From Acuticoccus sp039034015 (lineage in GTDB: Bacteria > Pseudomonadota > Alphaproteobacteria > Rhizobiales > Amorphaceae), in contig JBCCBM010000002.1 in NCBI GenBank assembly GCA_039034015.1, positions 394,273 through 458,272 on the forward strand: a DNA stretch of 64,000 bases, in the 5' to 3' direction. The first letter of the stretch is position 1. Every line of letters begins with the position of its first letter. Below are positions 42,374 through 51,029 of this stretch, piece by piece. Both the position numbers and the translations under genes were made by a program. The notes under the pieces were generated by a model that did no database searches, was not told where the DNA came from, and saw only the letters and a list, made by a program, of their open reading frames with translations.

Positions 42374-43191
42374 GCCTTGCCCGCGTCCGACCCGTGGCGC
42401 GATTGCCGCCGCCGCAGGAGCACCGCCGTCCCCACCGTGAGCGCGATGACCAGAAACGAGAGGCCGGTGGTGAGTGTGCCGAGCGCGTAAATGACCGGGG
42501 TGGTCGCGTTGGTTTGCATCGCCTGCAGTTCGAGCGGCAGCGTGTTGCGCGCGCCAATGGCTTGGGAGGAGCGGGCCAGCTCGTCATAGGACAGGGTGAA
42601 GCCAAACAGCGCGATCCCGATCAGCGAGGGCAAGATGATGGGGATCACCACGTGGCGGATGGTTTGCCAGGGGGTGGCGCCTTGGTCCCGCGCGGCTTCT
42701 TCAAAGGCGGGGTCAAACCGGTTGAAGACCGCAAACATGATGAGAAGGCCGAAGGGGAGCGTCCACGTGAGGTGCGCGCCAAGGCCTGACCCGTACCACG
42801 TGCGCGGAATGCCGGCGAGTTCGAACCCCGCGCCGATGCCCAGCGACACAACCACCGACGGCATGATCAAGGAGGCAATGGCGACGTAAAGAAGGGCGGT
42901 CGCGCCGAGAAATTTCCGGCGGTACGCAAGGCCGGCAATCAGCGAGATGACGACGGTGCACGCGCACACGATGAGCCCGAGCGCAAACGAGCGGCGGAAC
43001 GCGCCCCAAATGTCGCCGATGGATTGGGGGCCGAACAGCTCGGCAAACCAATGCATTGAGAGGCCGCGCATGGGGAAGGTGAGGCCGCCGTCCGGACCCT
43101 GGAAGGACAGGAGGACGATCGTGACGATTGGGGCGTAGAGGAAGAGCACGAAGGCGGCGAAGATGATCCACATGACGGCGGATGGGCTCAT
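42370..43191 (-). CDS. ABC transporter permease (PotC type)
   Basis: Inner-membrane permease of 273 residues from ATG 43191 (MSPSAVMWIIFAAFVLFLYAP). EAA loop FEEAARDQGATPWQTI. The longer frame upstream has no membrane character and covers the structured spacer, so it is rejected. It works with the permease at 43404-44252. Confidence 0.88.
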   Translation of the reverse strand: MSPSAVMWIIFAAFVLFLYAPIVTIVLLSFQGPDGGLTFPMRGLSMHWFAELFGPQSIGDIWGAFRRSFALGLIVCACTVVISLIAGLAYRRKFLGATALLYVAIASLIMPSVVVSLGIGAGFELAGIPRTWYGSGLGAHLTWTLPFGLLIMFAVFNRFDPAFEEAARDQGATPWQTIRHVVIPIILPSLIGIALFGFTLSYDELARSSQAIGARNTLPLELQAMQTNATTPVIYALGTLTTGLSFLVIALTVGTAVLLRRRQSRHGSDAGKA

Positions 43192-43268
43192 GGACGCCTC
43201 GCTGGCGCTTCGTCGTTGTGGGGGCACGGCTGCCCTCGCGCCGCGAGAAGCGGAAAGTGTCGGCTCCA

Positions 43269-43331
43269 CCGGACGGCGCTTGCCGCCGTTCGGCACCTTA
43301 AGACGGCGAAATTCGCGAGCGAATTTGGCCG
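43269..43331. other. Two consecutive hairpins between permease genes
   Basis: The 212-base spacer between two permease genes of one operon holds CCGGACGGCG/CGCCGTTCGG (43269-43278 with 43284-43293, one G/T pair) and CGGC-g-AAATTCGC-ga-GCGAATTT-g-GCCG (43304-43331). No gene is visible in the spacer. They may tune expression of the distal permease and racemase, or be remnants of a repeat. Confidence 0.6.
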
Positions 43332-43403
43332 GAACGTCGGACAGAAAGAACGTCGCGCTGCGGTCTCACCAAAGGTACATCTTGTCGGGCCCCGGTGCAT
43401 TTT

Positions 43404-44252
43404 TTAGAGCTCTTTTCTGATGTCTACTATGCGGATGAGCGCGATGATCATTAGGATCGTTATTCCAAGCAAAACGACGGCGTTCGCAGCGGCCGGTGGG
43501 AACTGCAAATAGCTGAGTTCTGTTTGGATTGACTTGCCGATTGAGGGGATCTGTCCGCCGCCGAGGACCGTGACGGTGATAAAATCGCCCATCACAATGG
43601 CGAGGACGAAGATCGAGCCTATGGCAATGCCCGGCTTTGCCAGCGGGATGGTGACGTTGCGCAGGATCTGCCAGCGGGTGGCGCCTTGATCGCTCGCGGC
43701 TTCGATCAAGGATTTGTCGATCCGCACCATCGAATTGAAGATCGGGACGATCATGAAGAGCGTGTAAAGGTGCACGTAGCCCAAGATCACGGCAAAGTCG
43801 GAATAAAGAAGCCAGTCGATTGGTTCGTCGATGACGCCCATCGACATCAGCGTTTGGTTGATCAACCCGTTGCGACCCAGGAACGGGATCCAGGACACCA
43901 TGCGGATGACGTTGGATGTCCAAAAGGGGATGGTGCAAATCAAGAAGCAGATCAGCTGAACCGGCAGGGTTTTGACGGTGAACGCCAAGAAATGGGCGAT
44001 TGTGAAGCCGAGAACCAGCGTGATCGCCCACGTGATGAGGCAGAACTTGAGCGTGGAAAGATAAGTTCGGTAAGTCGTCTGGCTGGAGAAAACGTCGGTG
44101 TAGTTGAAGAGGACGAAATCGGGGATCAGGATGTCGTAGGTCTGGTAGTCGAAGAAGGAGACGACCACCACAAGCGCAATCGGAACCAAGAAAAAGACCG
44201 CGAAAACTGCGGCCATGGGCAGAGCTTGTAAGGTGGCAATCGCGCGTTGCAT
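43404..44252 (-). CDS. ABC transporter permease (PotB type)
   Basis: Inner-membrane permease of 282 residues from ATG 44252 (MQRAIATLQALPMAAVFAVFF), with EAA loop IEAASDQGATRWQILRNV. Base composition is visibly lower in G+C (near half) than the flanking genes, with more A/T-ending codons, so this gene may have a different history or weaker codon selection. Confidence 0.88.
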   Translation of the reverse strand: MQRAIATLQALPMAAVFAVFFLVPIALVVVVSFFDYQTYDILIPDFVLFNYTDVFSSQTTYRTYLSTLKFCLITWAITLVLGFTIAHFLAFTVKTLPVQLICFLICTIPFWTSNVIRMVSWIPFLGRNGLINQTLMSMGVIDEPIDWLLYSDFAVILGYVHLYTLFMIVPIFNSMVRIDKSLIEAASDQGATRWQILRNVTIPLAKPGIAIGSIFVLAIVMGDFITVTVLGGGQIPSIGKSIQTELSYLQFPPAAANAVVLLGITILMIIALIRIVDIRKEL

Positions 44253-44268
44253 CAAACCTCCGAGGAAG

Positions 44269-44288
44269 GGGGCCGCACACGCGGCCCC
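44269..44288 (-). terminator. Hairpin between binding protein and permease
   Basis: GGGGCCGC-acac-GCGGCCCC, a perfect eight-base-pair stem within six bases of the binding-protein stop on the coding strand. No T-tract. The same arrangement occurs after the binding-protein gene at 11204-11227, which suggests a general stabiliser or attenuator for binding-protein mRNA. Confidence 0.6.
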
Positions 44289-44294
44289 AAACAC

Positions 44295-45581
44295 TTACGC
44301 TGCAATAAACTCGTTCCAGCGGCGGACCATGTAGCGGTCCTCGTCCATGACCGCGTTCCAGCAGGCGACGGCGCCCATGCGGTCCCAGAACGAGCCGCCG
44401 TCGCGGGTGGCGCCCGCCGGCTCCAGCTCGTCCCCGGTGGGGGAGACGATGGGCGCGTCGGCCGTGCCGCCCTCCATCCAAAAATCCCACTCGTTGGCCG
44501 ACATATTGGCCTGCGCGGTCTCCAGAACAGCGGTGTAGTAGCCCTGGCGGTTGAGGAAGGCGCCCACCCAGCCGTCAAGATACCAGTTGACGAACTCATA
44601 CGCCGCGTCGCGCGTGCGGCCCGACACGTGGGTCGGCACCGTGAGACCCGCCGCCCAGGCGCGATAACCCTCTTTGAGCGGCTGGTAGATGCACGGAATG
44701 CCCTGCTTGCGCACCGCCGTCACCGCCGGCGACCACATGGACTGGATCACCACTTCGCCGGACGCCATCAGGTTGACGCTCTCGTTAAAGTCTTTCCAGA
44801 ACGCGCGGAATTGGCCGTCACGCTTGGCCGCAATCATGAGATCGATGGTCTTGTCGATCTCCTCGCGGGTCATGTTGCCCTTGTCGCCATACTCGACCTC
44901 GCCGGTGGCCTCCGCCACCATTGCCGCATCCATGATGCCGATGGACGGGATGTTGAGGATCGAGGCTTTGCCGGCAAACTCAGAATTGAGAAGCTCAGCC
45001 CAGCTTTCGATGGGGCGGTTGATGAGGTCCGGGCGGATGCCCAAGGTGTCGGCATTGTAGACCGTGGGGATCGCGGTCATGAAACCTGTGGGCTCGCTCG
45101 CAAATGCTTCACCGCCCTCTTCGGTGAGGTAGGACACCTCAAAGGGCGCGGTGCCCTGGTCGGCAACCTTGGTGCCGTCCGGCAGCTCACCCTTGGTGAA
45201 GATCGGGACGATCTTGTCGTAATTGGTGATGCGGGAGGTATCCATCCCCAGAATGTTGCCGGTGGGGATGATCTTCTTGAGCATCCAGTATTCGGTGTCG
45301 AGAAGGTCAAACGAGGTCGGCTGCGTGACGGCCCGGCGCACCACATCGTCGGACACCAGCGTGGTGTATTCGATGGTGATGCCGGTGTCGGCCTTCGCCT
45401 TTTCGGCAATCTCGTTGTAGGCGTTCACGCCCGTGCCGGCGAGGCGCAGCGTGACAGGCTCTTGCGCCAGAACGGCGGGGGCGGTGAGGCCCACCGCCGC
45501 GGTCGCCCCCGTCAGCGCCGTGGTTTTTAAGAACGCGCGGCGGTCGAGGCCGCCCTTTAGATCGAACTTCACGTGGCTCAT
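44295..45581 (-). CDS. Extracellular solute-binding protein, Tat-type signal
   Basis: Binding protein of 428 residues, PotD-like class. The N-terminus has a twin-arginine motif DRRAFLKTTA followed by a hydrophobic run and AQE after the cleavage region. The mature part begins PVTLRLAGTGVNAY. It is ten bases downstream of the ATPase gene. The ligand is unknown; the racemase at the end of the operon argues for an amino-acid- or hydantoin-like compound. Confidence 0.88.
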   Translation of the reverse strand: MSHVKFDLKGGLDRRAFLKTTALTGATAAVGLTAPAVLAQEPVTLRLAGTGVNAYNEIAEKAKADTGITIEYTTLVSDDVVRRAVTQPTSFDLLDTEYWMLKKIIPTGNILGMDTSRITNYDKIVPIFTKGELPDGTKVADQGTAPFEVSYLTEEGGEAFASEPTGFMTAIPTVYNADTLGIRPDLINRPIESWAELLNSEFAGKASILNIPSIGIMDAAMVAEATGEVEYGDKGNMTREEIDKTIDLMIAAKRDGQFRAFWKDFNESVNLMASGEVVIQSMWSPAVTAVRKQGIPCIYQPLKEGYRAWAAGLTVPTHVSGRTRDAAYEFVNWYLDGWVGAFLNRQGYYTAVLETAQANMSANEWDFWMEGGTADAPIVSPTGDELEPAGATRDGGSFWDRMGAVACWNAVMDEDRYMVRRWNEFIAA

Positions 45582-45590
45582 CCCCTCGGA

Positions 45591-46685
45591 TTATGCGGTT
45601 GAAAGAAGGTGACCGTGGGCCGCCGGCCATGTCAGGGTTGCCGCGTCCCCCTCCACGAGGGGGGCAGCGTCAAACGTCGCATCCGGCAGCGTCACCAAAA
45701 GTGGCTCGTCCTGCCCCGCGTCGACCCGCACCTCCACAAAGCTGCCCTGGTATTGGACGGAGGCAACGCGGCCCGACAGGGCGTTGGCATTGTCGTTCGC
45801 CGCGCCCCCGGCGTTGACGGCAATCTGATCGGCGCGCACCGCAATGGCGATGGGCTCGCCGGCCGCCTTTGGCCCGTGCGCGGGGGCGGCAATCTGACCA
45901 TCGGGCACGGCCGCGTGGACGATCGACCCTTCCACCCGCGTCACTGTGCCAGAAATGACGTTGTGCCCGCCGATGAAGCGCGCCACGAACGGCGTTTTGG
46001 GGCGCGAAAACACATCGCGCGCGGTGCCCGCCTGTTCAATCCGCCCCTCGTTCATCACCACCACCAGGTCGGCAAGGGCCATGGCCTCCTCCTGGCTGTG
46101 GGTGACGTGGATGAAGGTGATGCCGAGCGCTTTTTGCATCGCCTTCAATTCGCTGCGCATTTTGACGCGTAAAAACGGGTCGAGCGCCGACAGCGGCTCA
46201 TCCAGCAGCAAGACCGAAGGTTCGGTGATGAGCGCGCGGGCGAGCGCCACCCGCTGTTGTTGGCCGCCCGACAACTGGCTCGGTTTGCGCGCCGCGTACG
46301 CGCTCATCTGCACAAGCTCTAGGCGCTCATCCGCGCGTGCGTGTCGCTCCGCCTTCGGAACGCCCGCCATTTTGAGGGAGAAGGCCACATTGTCCCGCAC
46401 CGAGAGGTGGGGGAAGAGGGCGTAGTTTTGGAACATCATCGATGTTTTGCGGGTGGCCGCCGCATCGTCGGAGATGTTTCGGCTGCCCAAGATCAGATCG
46501 CCGTCCGACAAGTCTTCGTGGCCGGCAATCATGCGCAGCGTCGAGGTTTTTCCGCAGCCGGATGGGCCAAGCAGGCACGCATAGGCCCCCGCCTCAATCT
46601 TGAGGTCGATGGCGTCGACTGCCACCGTGTCGCCATAGCGTTTGGTGACGGCGGCCAGCTCCAGCGCCGCAGCGGTGGCGGTCAT
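45591..46685 (-). CDS. ABC transporter ATPase (PotA type)
   Basis: ATPase of 364 residues with Walker A GPSGCGKTS, signature LSGGQQQR, Walker B VLLLDEP and the switch region VTHSQEEAM, then a TOBE-type C-terminal domain. It is the first gene of the five-gene minus-strand operon (ATPase, binding protein, two permeases, racemase). Its start lies inside a tandemly duplicated segment shared with the end of the rluB-like gene. Confidence 0.9.
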   Translation of the reverse strand: MTATAAALELAAVTKRYGDTVAVDAIDLKIEAGAYACLLGPSGCGKTSTLRMIAGHEDLSDGDLILGSRNISDDAAATRKTSMMFQNYALFPHLSVRDNVAFSLKMAGVPKAERHARADERLELVQMSAYAARKPSQLSGGQQQRVALARALITEPSVLLLDEPLSALDPFLRVKMRSELKAMQKALGITFIHVTHSQEEAMALADLVVVMNEGRIEQAGTARDVFSRPKTPFVARFIGGHNVISGTVTRVEGSIVHAAVPDGQIAAPAHGPKAAGEPIAIAVRADQIAVNAGGAANDNANALSGRVASVQYQGSFVEVRVDAGQDEPLLVTLPDATFDAAPLVEGDAATLTWPAAHGHLLSTA

Positions 46686-47130
46686 GGTCGGGAACGGGTG
46701 TTTTCCATAGCGCTTTGGGAAGCAATGGCCATGCCACCTGCGCCACCATCAGTGGGGTGATTTGGGGGGCGCCCGCCTGGCCGGGTGGGGCCGCGCGGGG
46801 GGCGTTTGTCGCCGCGGTCATAGCGTTTTGGCCCGCCGGGCCGTTGTGACCCCCCATGTCGCCGGGGCGTTTGGCCGGGCCGGCCGCCAGATCGTGAGCG
46901 GTCGTCCCCTTGGCGATGGCGGCCATGGTCGGGAGCGGGTGTTCTGCCTGACGTTCAGTGGAGAACAGCCGCGCCACCATTAGTGGGGTGATTTGGGGGG
47001 GCGCCCGCCTGGCCGGGTGGGGCCGCGCGGGGGGCGTTTGTCGCCGCGGTCAAAGCGTTTTGGCCCGCCGGGCCGTTGTGGCCCTCCAGGTCGCCGGGGC
47101 GTTTGGCCGGGCCGGCCGTCGGACCGTGAG
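46680..47130. repeat. Imperfect tandem duplication, about 235-base period
   Basis: Segment 46741-46897 is repeated at 46972-47128 with about 90 percent identity (both open with CGCCACCAT and share GCGTTTGTCGCCGCGGTCA). Flanking bases around 46682-46702 and 46923-46943 also match. The second copy encodes the C-terminus of the pseudouridine synthase; the first is a non-coding relic between that gene and the ATPase gene. Confidence 0.75.
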
Positions 47131-49640
47131 GGGCCATCCCCCTGTCGCGCCTGGAAGGGGCGACTGCGCGGGCGATCGCTGCGATCGTCGTGCACGCGCG
47201 CGCCCGGTCGACCGGCGGCACCCTGGGGCGGCTTGTCGCCCCGGCGATCATCGCGGTCGTTCGGGCGGCCGGGCCTTGGGCCGCCGTGTCCGCGGCCCTG
47301 ATTGTCGGTGCCGCGATTGTCGCGGAACGGGCGGGGGCCGCGGGCGGGCCGGCTTTGGCGGTCTGCGCCCTCGCCGCCGGGCCGCGGCTTACGGTCGCCC
47401 TCGGGCCGGTGGGGGCGGAAGGGGCGCGCCCCATCGCGCCCGGCATCGCCTTCACCCGAGCGCGCGGATCGGTCTTGGCGCGGGCGATCGGTGTGCCGCC
47501 GTTCGCCCCTGTCAGCGCGATTGTCCGGGCCGCGCTGTTGCCACGGCCGGCGTTCGCCGAGCGGCCCGTCGCCGCGATCGTGACGGCGGGCGGGGCGCCC
47601 GTCATCGCGGGCGGGACGTGGGCCGCGGTCGTTGCCGGCAAAGCCGGGGCGATCGCCCTCGCTGCGGCGCGGGCCACGGTTGTTTTGGGTAAAGCTCTGG
47701 CGGTCGCGATCGCTGCGGCGGGGGCCACGGTCGTCGCCGCCAAAGCCCTGACGCTCGCCATCGCCGCGGCGCTGTCCACGGTCGTTGCCGCCAAAACCTT
47801 GGCGCTCGCCGTTGTCGCGGCGTGGGCCGCGGTCGTTGTGGGCAAAGCCTTTGCGATCGCCAGCGTTGCGGCGTGGGCCGCGGTCGTTGCCGCCAAAACC
47901 TTGGCGCTCACCGTTGTCGCGGCGTGGGCCGCGGTCGGGCCTGGAGCGGGCGGGTCGCCCGTCGTCGCCGTCGCCGGGGCGGGGGCCGCGGTCGTTGTGG
48001 GCGTCGACAGGGCGCTCAAAATCGTTGCGGCGCGGGCCACGGTCGTTCCCGCCAAAACCTTGGCGATCGCCGTTGTCTCGGCGGGGGTCGTTGCCGGGGC
48101 GCGTGCGGGCGGGGCGGTCGTCGCCGTCTCGGGCGGGGCGGGGGGCGCGGTCGTTGCGATGGTAGACGGGGCGCTCGCCATCGGTGCGGCGGGGGCCGTT
48201 GCCGGGGCGCGTGCGGGCGGGGCGGTCGTCGCCGTCGCCGGGGCGAGGGCCGCGGTCAACGCGGGCGAACCCCTCGCGATCATCCTCGTTGCGGCGTTCG
48301 GTGGGGCGGGGGCCGGGATCGTCCCAGGTCATCACGCGGCGCTCGCCGTCGGTGTGGCGCTGGCGGTTGCCGGCGTTGGGGCGGTCGGGGCGTCCGCCGG
48401 AGAGGCGATCGGGCCGGCTTTTGAAGGGGCGCGCGTCGTCGCGGTCGCGGGGGGCGCGGTTGTCTTGGCCGAACCTTTGGCGGTCGCCGCGGGCGGGGCG
48501 GTCGTCCCGGCGGGGTTTTGTGGGGCGGGGGAGGGGCGCGCTGACGGGGGCGTCGAAGTCGGCGTCGGCCTCGGCGGCAAGGCGGGCGCCCAACTGCTCT
48601 TTAAGGTGCTTTGTTGCAATCTCCTTCACCTCGCCGCGGGGGAGTTCGCCCAGCTGAAACGGGCCGAACGAGGTGCGGATCAGCCGGGTGACGGAAAGCC
48701 CGAGCGAGCCCAAAACCATCTTGATCTCGCGGTTCTTGCCCTCGTTGAGCGCAACGCTGAGCCACGAATTGTCGCCCTTGCGCTCCACGGTTGCCTCGAT
48801 GGGGCCATAAAGCACACCGTCCACCGCATGGCCGTCTTTGAGCGCGGCGAGCGCGGCCTCGTCCACCTCGCCGTGCACGCGCACACGGTATTTGCGCGTC
48901 CAACCGGTGGCGGGAAGTTCAAGGATCCTGGCAAGCCCGCCATCGTTGGTGAGGAGCAACAGCCCCTCGGTGTTGATGTCGAGCCGGCCCACCGTCACCA
49001 CCCGGGGGAGCGTTTTGGGCAGCGCGTCAAAGATTGTCGCCCGGCCTTCAGGGTCGTGGTTGGTGGTGACAAGGCCCCTTGGCTTGTGGAACGCAAAAAG
49101 GCGCGTGCGCAGCTTTTTGGGCAGCGGGGTGTCGTCGATGGCGATCACATCATCGTCGGTGACGGTGATCGCGGGGGTGTCGAGGCGCTCCCCATTGAGG
49201 CGGACGCGGCCCTCCGCAATCATCCCCTCGGCCTCACGGCGAGAGGCAACGCCCGCGCGCGCAATCACTTTTGCAATGCGCTCGCCCTTCATGGCGCTTG
49301 CCTCTGGCGCGACCTCTTGGGCGGGGGAGGGCTCGCGCGCGGCGGGCGGTTCGGCCGGGTTGGCGGCCGGCTGCTGCTCCAGATCTGCCGTGCCCTCGAT
49401 CGGCTCGGCGGTCGCCGCTTGTGCGCTCGGCGTCGCGGGGGGCGTGTCTTCTTCGGTGGCGACAGGGGGCGGCGGTGTTTCGTCGGCCGCTGATGGCTCG
49501 CGGGGCGTTGCGGCCGCTTCAGCTTCGGGGGTCTTGTCGGTGGGCTCTTGCGGTGCGGGCGTGGGCGTGGCCTCTGGCGCGGGGTCGGTGCCGCCGGGCG
49601 CGCCGTCGGAATTTTTGGGGGAGGGCGGTGTGTCGTTCAT
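46980..49640 (-). CDS. rluB: RluB-type rRNA pseudouridine synthase with long disordered tails
   Basis: Protein of 886 residues, over twice the usual size. Residues 1-115: acidic, Pro/Ala/Glu-rich extension. 117-165: S4 RNA-binding domain (RIAKVIARAGVASRREAEGMI). 180-345: pseudouridine synthase with catalytic Asp 221 in GRLDINTEGLLLLTNDG. 370-886: Arg/Gly/Asp/Pro-rich tail including a 17-residue repeat. It should isomerise a uridine in 23S rRNA. ATG 49640 faces the tadA ATG, with the two start codons overlapping (CATGG). The tail is probably disordered and RNA-binding. Confidence 0.9.
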   Translation of the reverse strand: MNDTPPSPKNSDGAPGGTDPAPEATPTPAPQEPTDKTPEAEAAATPREPSAADETPPPPVATEEDTPPATPSAQAATAEPIEGTADLEQQPAANPAEPPAAREPSPAQEVAPEASAMKGERIAKVIARAGVASRREAEGMIAEGRVRLNGERLDTPAITVTDDDVIAIDDTPLPKKLRTRLFAFHKPRGLVTTNHDPEGRATIFDALPKTLPRVVTVGRLDINTEGLLLLTNDGGLARILELPATGWTRKYRVRVHGEVDEAALAALKDGHAVDGVLYGPIEATVERKGDNSWLSVALNEGKNREIKMVLGSLGLSVTRLIRTSFGPFQLGELPRGEVKEIATKHLKEQLGARLAAEADADFDAPVSAPLPRPTKPRRDDRPARGDRQRFGQDNRAPRDRDDARPFKSRPDRLSGGRPDRPNAGNRQRHTDGERRVMTWDDPGPRPTERRNEDDREGFARVDRGPRPGDGDDRPARTRPGNGPRRTDGERPVYHRNDRAPRPARDGDDRPARTRPGNDPRRDNGDRQGFGGNDRGPRRNDFERPVDAHNDRGPRPGDGDDGRPARSRPDRGPRRDNGERQGFGGNDRGPRRNAGDRKGFAHNDRGPRRDNGERQGFGGNDRGQRRGDGERQGFGGDDRGPRRSDRDRQSFTQNNRGPRRSEGDRPGFAGNDRGPRPARDDGRPARRHDRGDGPLGERRPWQQRGPDNRADRGERRHTDRPRQDRSARSGEGDAGRDGARPFRPHRPEGDRKPRPGGEGADRQSRPARGPRPFRDNRGTDNQGRGHGGPRPGRPNDRDDRRGDKPPQGAAGRPGARVHDDRSDRPRSRPFQARQGDGPSRSDGRPGQTPRRPGGPQRPGGPKRFDRGDKRPPRGPTRPGGRPPKSPH
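47640..47945. repeat. 51-base tandem repeats in rluB tail
   Basis: About six consecutive copies of a 51-base unit encoding a 17-residue repeat of the form NDRGPRRDNGERQGFGG, with substitutions in each copy. Degenerate versions extend on both sides. The repeats are in frame and preserve the reading frame. Confidence 0.75.
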
Positions 49641-50067
49641 GGTGGCGGCGCTCGAAGAGGCAAAACGCGCGGGGCGGCGGGGCGAGGTGCCCGTCGGCGC
49701 GGTGGTGGTCAAGGATGGGGCAATTGTGGCCCGCGGCGGCAACCGCACGGAGGGCGCGTTTGACGCCACCGCCCATGCGGAAATTGTGGTCTTGCGCGAG
49801 GCGGGGCGGGTGCTGGGCACGCCGCGCCTCGTGGGCTGCGATCTTTATGTGACGCTGGAACCGTGCGCTATGTGCGCCGGCGCCATCGCGTTGGCAAGGA
49901 TATCTCGGCTTTATTTCGGCGCCTACGATCGAAAGGGCGGCGCGGTAGACCATGGGCCGGCACTCTTCGGCGCATCCACCATCCACCACAAGCCTGAGGT
50001 TTATGGGGGCATTCGCGAGATGGAAGCGGCGGCGCTGCTGAAAGCGTTTTTCGCAGAACGGCGGTAA
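49639..50067 (+). CDS. tadA: tRNA(adenine-34) deaminase
   Basis: Zinc deaminase of 142 residues that makes inosine at the wobble position of tRNA-Arg(ACG). Zinc ligands and catalytic Glu: HAE and PCAMCAGA. ATG 49639 overlaps the divergent rluB start codon. The following 100 bases lead into the tmRNA gene on the other strand. Confidence 0.95.
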   Translation: MVAALEEAKRAGRRGEVPVGAVVVKDGAIVARGGNRTEGAFDATAHAEIVVLREAGRVLGTPRLVGCDLYVTLEPCAMCAGAIALARISRLYFGAYDRKGGAVDHGPALFGASTIHHKPEVYGGIREMEAAALLKAFFAERR

Positions 50068-50074
50068 AAGCGAA

Positions 50075-50380
50075 GGCTTCTGTTGCCAGGTGCCTCCAAA
50101 CCCCGCCCTAGCCGGCTAAGGCCAGGGACTTAAACGAGGTTACCGCGCTGCATTACGCAGCGAGGCGAGCCTCAGCATAGTTGTCATTCGCAACTACAAA
50201 GTTGGCCCGATATCGGCGGTACCATGCCGAGCGAAAGATGTGCCTTTACGCCCTCGTCGATCCTATTTCGCCCCCGCCGAAGGAGCCGAAAAGGGCTCCT
50301 TGGGTGGAGGCGCCGGGTACCGCCCCCGGGTCCGATAGGTTTATTACGCACGTCGTTTATCGCCATAGCTGACCGTCGCC
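50075..50380 (-). ncRNA. ssrA: Two-piece (permuted) tmRNA
   Basis: Transcribed on the minus strand; ends approximate. The acceptor piece comes first (about 50303-50380) and ends CGCCTCCACC, the 3' arm of the tRNA-like domain. A linker hairpin (AAGGAGCC/GGCTCCTT, 50280-50301) follows. The coding piece then starts near 50275 with GGGGGCGAAATAGGATCGAC, whose first bases pair with CGCCTCC. The tag is read from 50191 to 50153: ANDNYAEARLAA then TAA. This permuted order is characteristic of alphaproteobacteria. It rescues stalled ribosomes with SmpB. Confidence 0.93.
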
Positions 50381-50408
50381 AGCACGCAGAATATAGGCGA
50401 GCCGGCCA

Positions 50409-51029
50409 TCAAGGTGAAGGGGGGCGTTGGGCAAGGCGCTCTTTGGCGGTGAGAACAAGCGCCTCAAAGCTCGCCTCTGGCGCCTCACGCAGGAATTGGC
50501 AGCGGATGGACGGGACAATCTCCGCCGCCCCGTTGCCGATCAGCGGCGGGAGGGGCTGTGAGAGGCACCCGTGGGCGAGGCGATGGCGCGTTGCCGCCTC
50601 TCTCAGCGCCGCCGAGGCGGGGTTTTGGGCAAAGAAGGGGCCAAGAGCGGAAATGGGGGCAAGATCGGTGCGCTTGTCGCCGGTGATGGCCGCCGTCAGC
50701 CGGTCGATCTGCGCGGTGAGGCGGGCAAGGGCGGCGGCAAATTCCAGATTCTGGTCGCTGAGGACGCCGACGCGCTCGATCGTTCGGTCGATGCGGGGGG
50801 CGAGCGTCCCGTCCTGCCGCTCGGCGGCGATGGTCAGCGCGGCGGCGGTCGCGTCAAGGCGCGCGGCGGTGGTGTTGAGGCGCTCGGCAGTGGAAGCGGT
50901 TGTGGCGGCAAGGGTGAGGAGCCGGTCGTTGGTGGCGGAAATGCGCCGGTCGAGGGTGAGAAAGAGGACCGCGATCAGCGCCGCGAGGGCCGCAATTGTT
51001 GCAAAAAACGTGCGCGGGGAGAGGCTCAT
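50409..51029 (-). CDS. Single-pass membrane protein with coiled coil
   Basis: Protein of 206 residues: one N-terminal membrane helix (TFFATIAALAALIAVLFLTL) followed by about 100 residues of Ala/Thr/Leu-rich heptad-like sequence, then a globular-looking end with a few Cys. It overlaps the LacI-type regulator by four bases and is co-transcribed with it. Family not recognised; possibly a periplasmic-facing sensor or scaffold. Confidence 0.65.
   Translation of the reverse strand: MSLSPRTFFATIAALAALIAVLFLTLDRRISATNDRLLTLAATTASTAERLNTTAARLDATAAALTIAAERQDGTLAPRIDRTIERVGVLSDQNLEFAAALARLTAQIDRLTAAITGDKRTDLAPISALGPFFAQNPASAALREAATRHRLAHGCLSQPLPPLIGNGAAEIVPSIRCQFLREAPEASFEALVLTAKERLAQRPPSP

Noticed and set aside
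46989..49493. Long plus-strand open frames rich in Ala/Val/Arg, up to 767 codons
   Set aside because: They mirror the repetitive rluB tail on the other strand; high GC removes stop codons. They have no domain and poor amino acid composition.
50181..50372. Plus-strand open frame of 63 codons
   Set aside because: It lies across the minus-strand tmRNA gene, whose tag and tRNA-like ends explain the conserved sequence.
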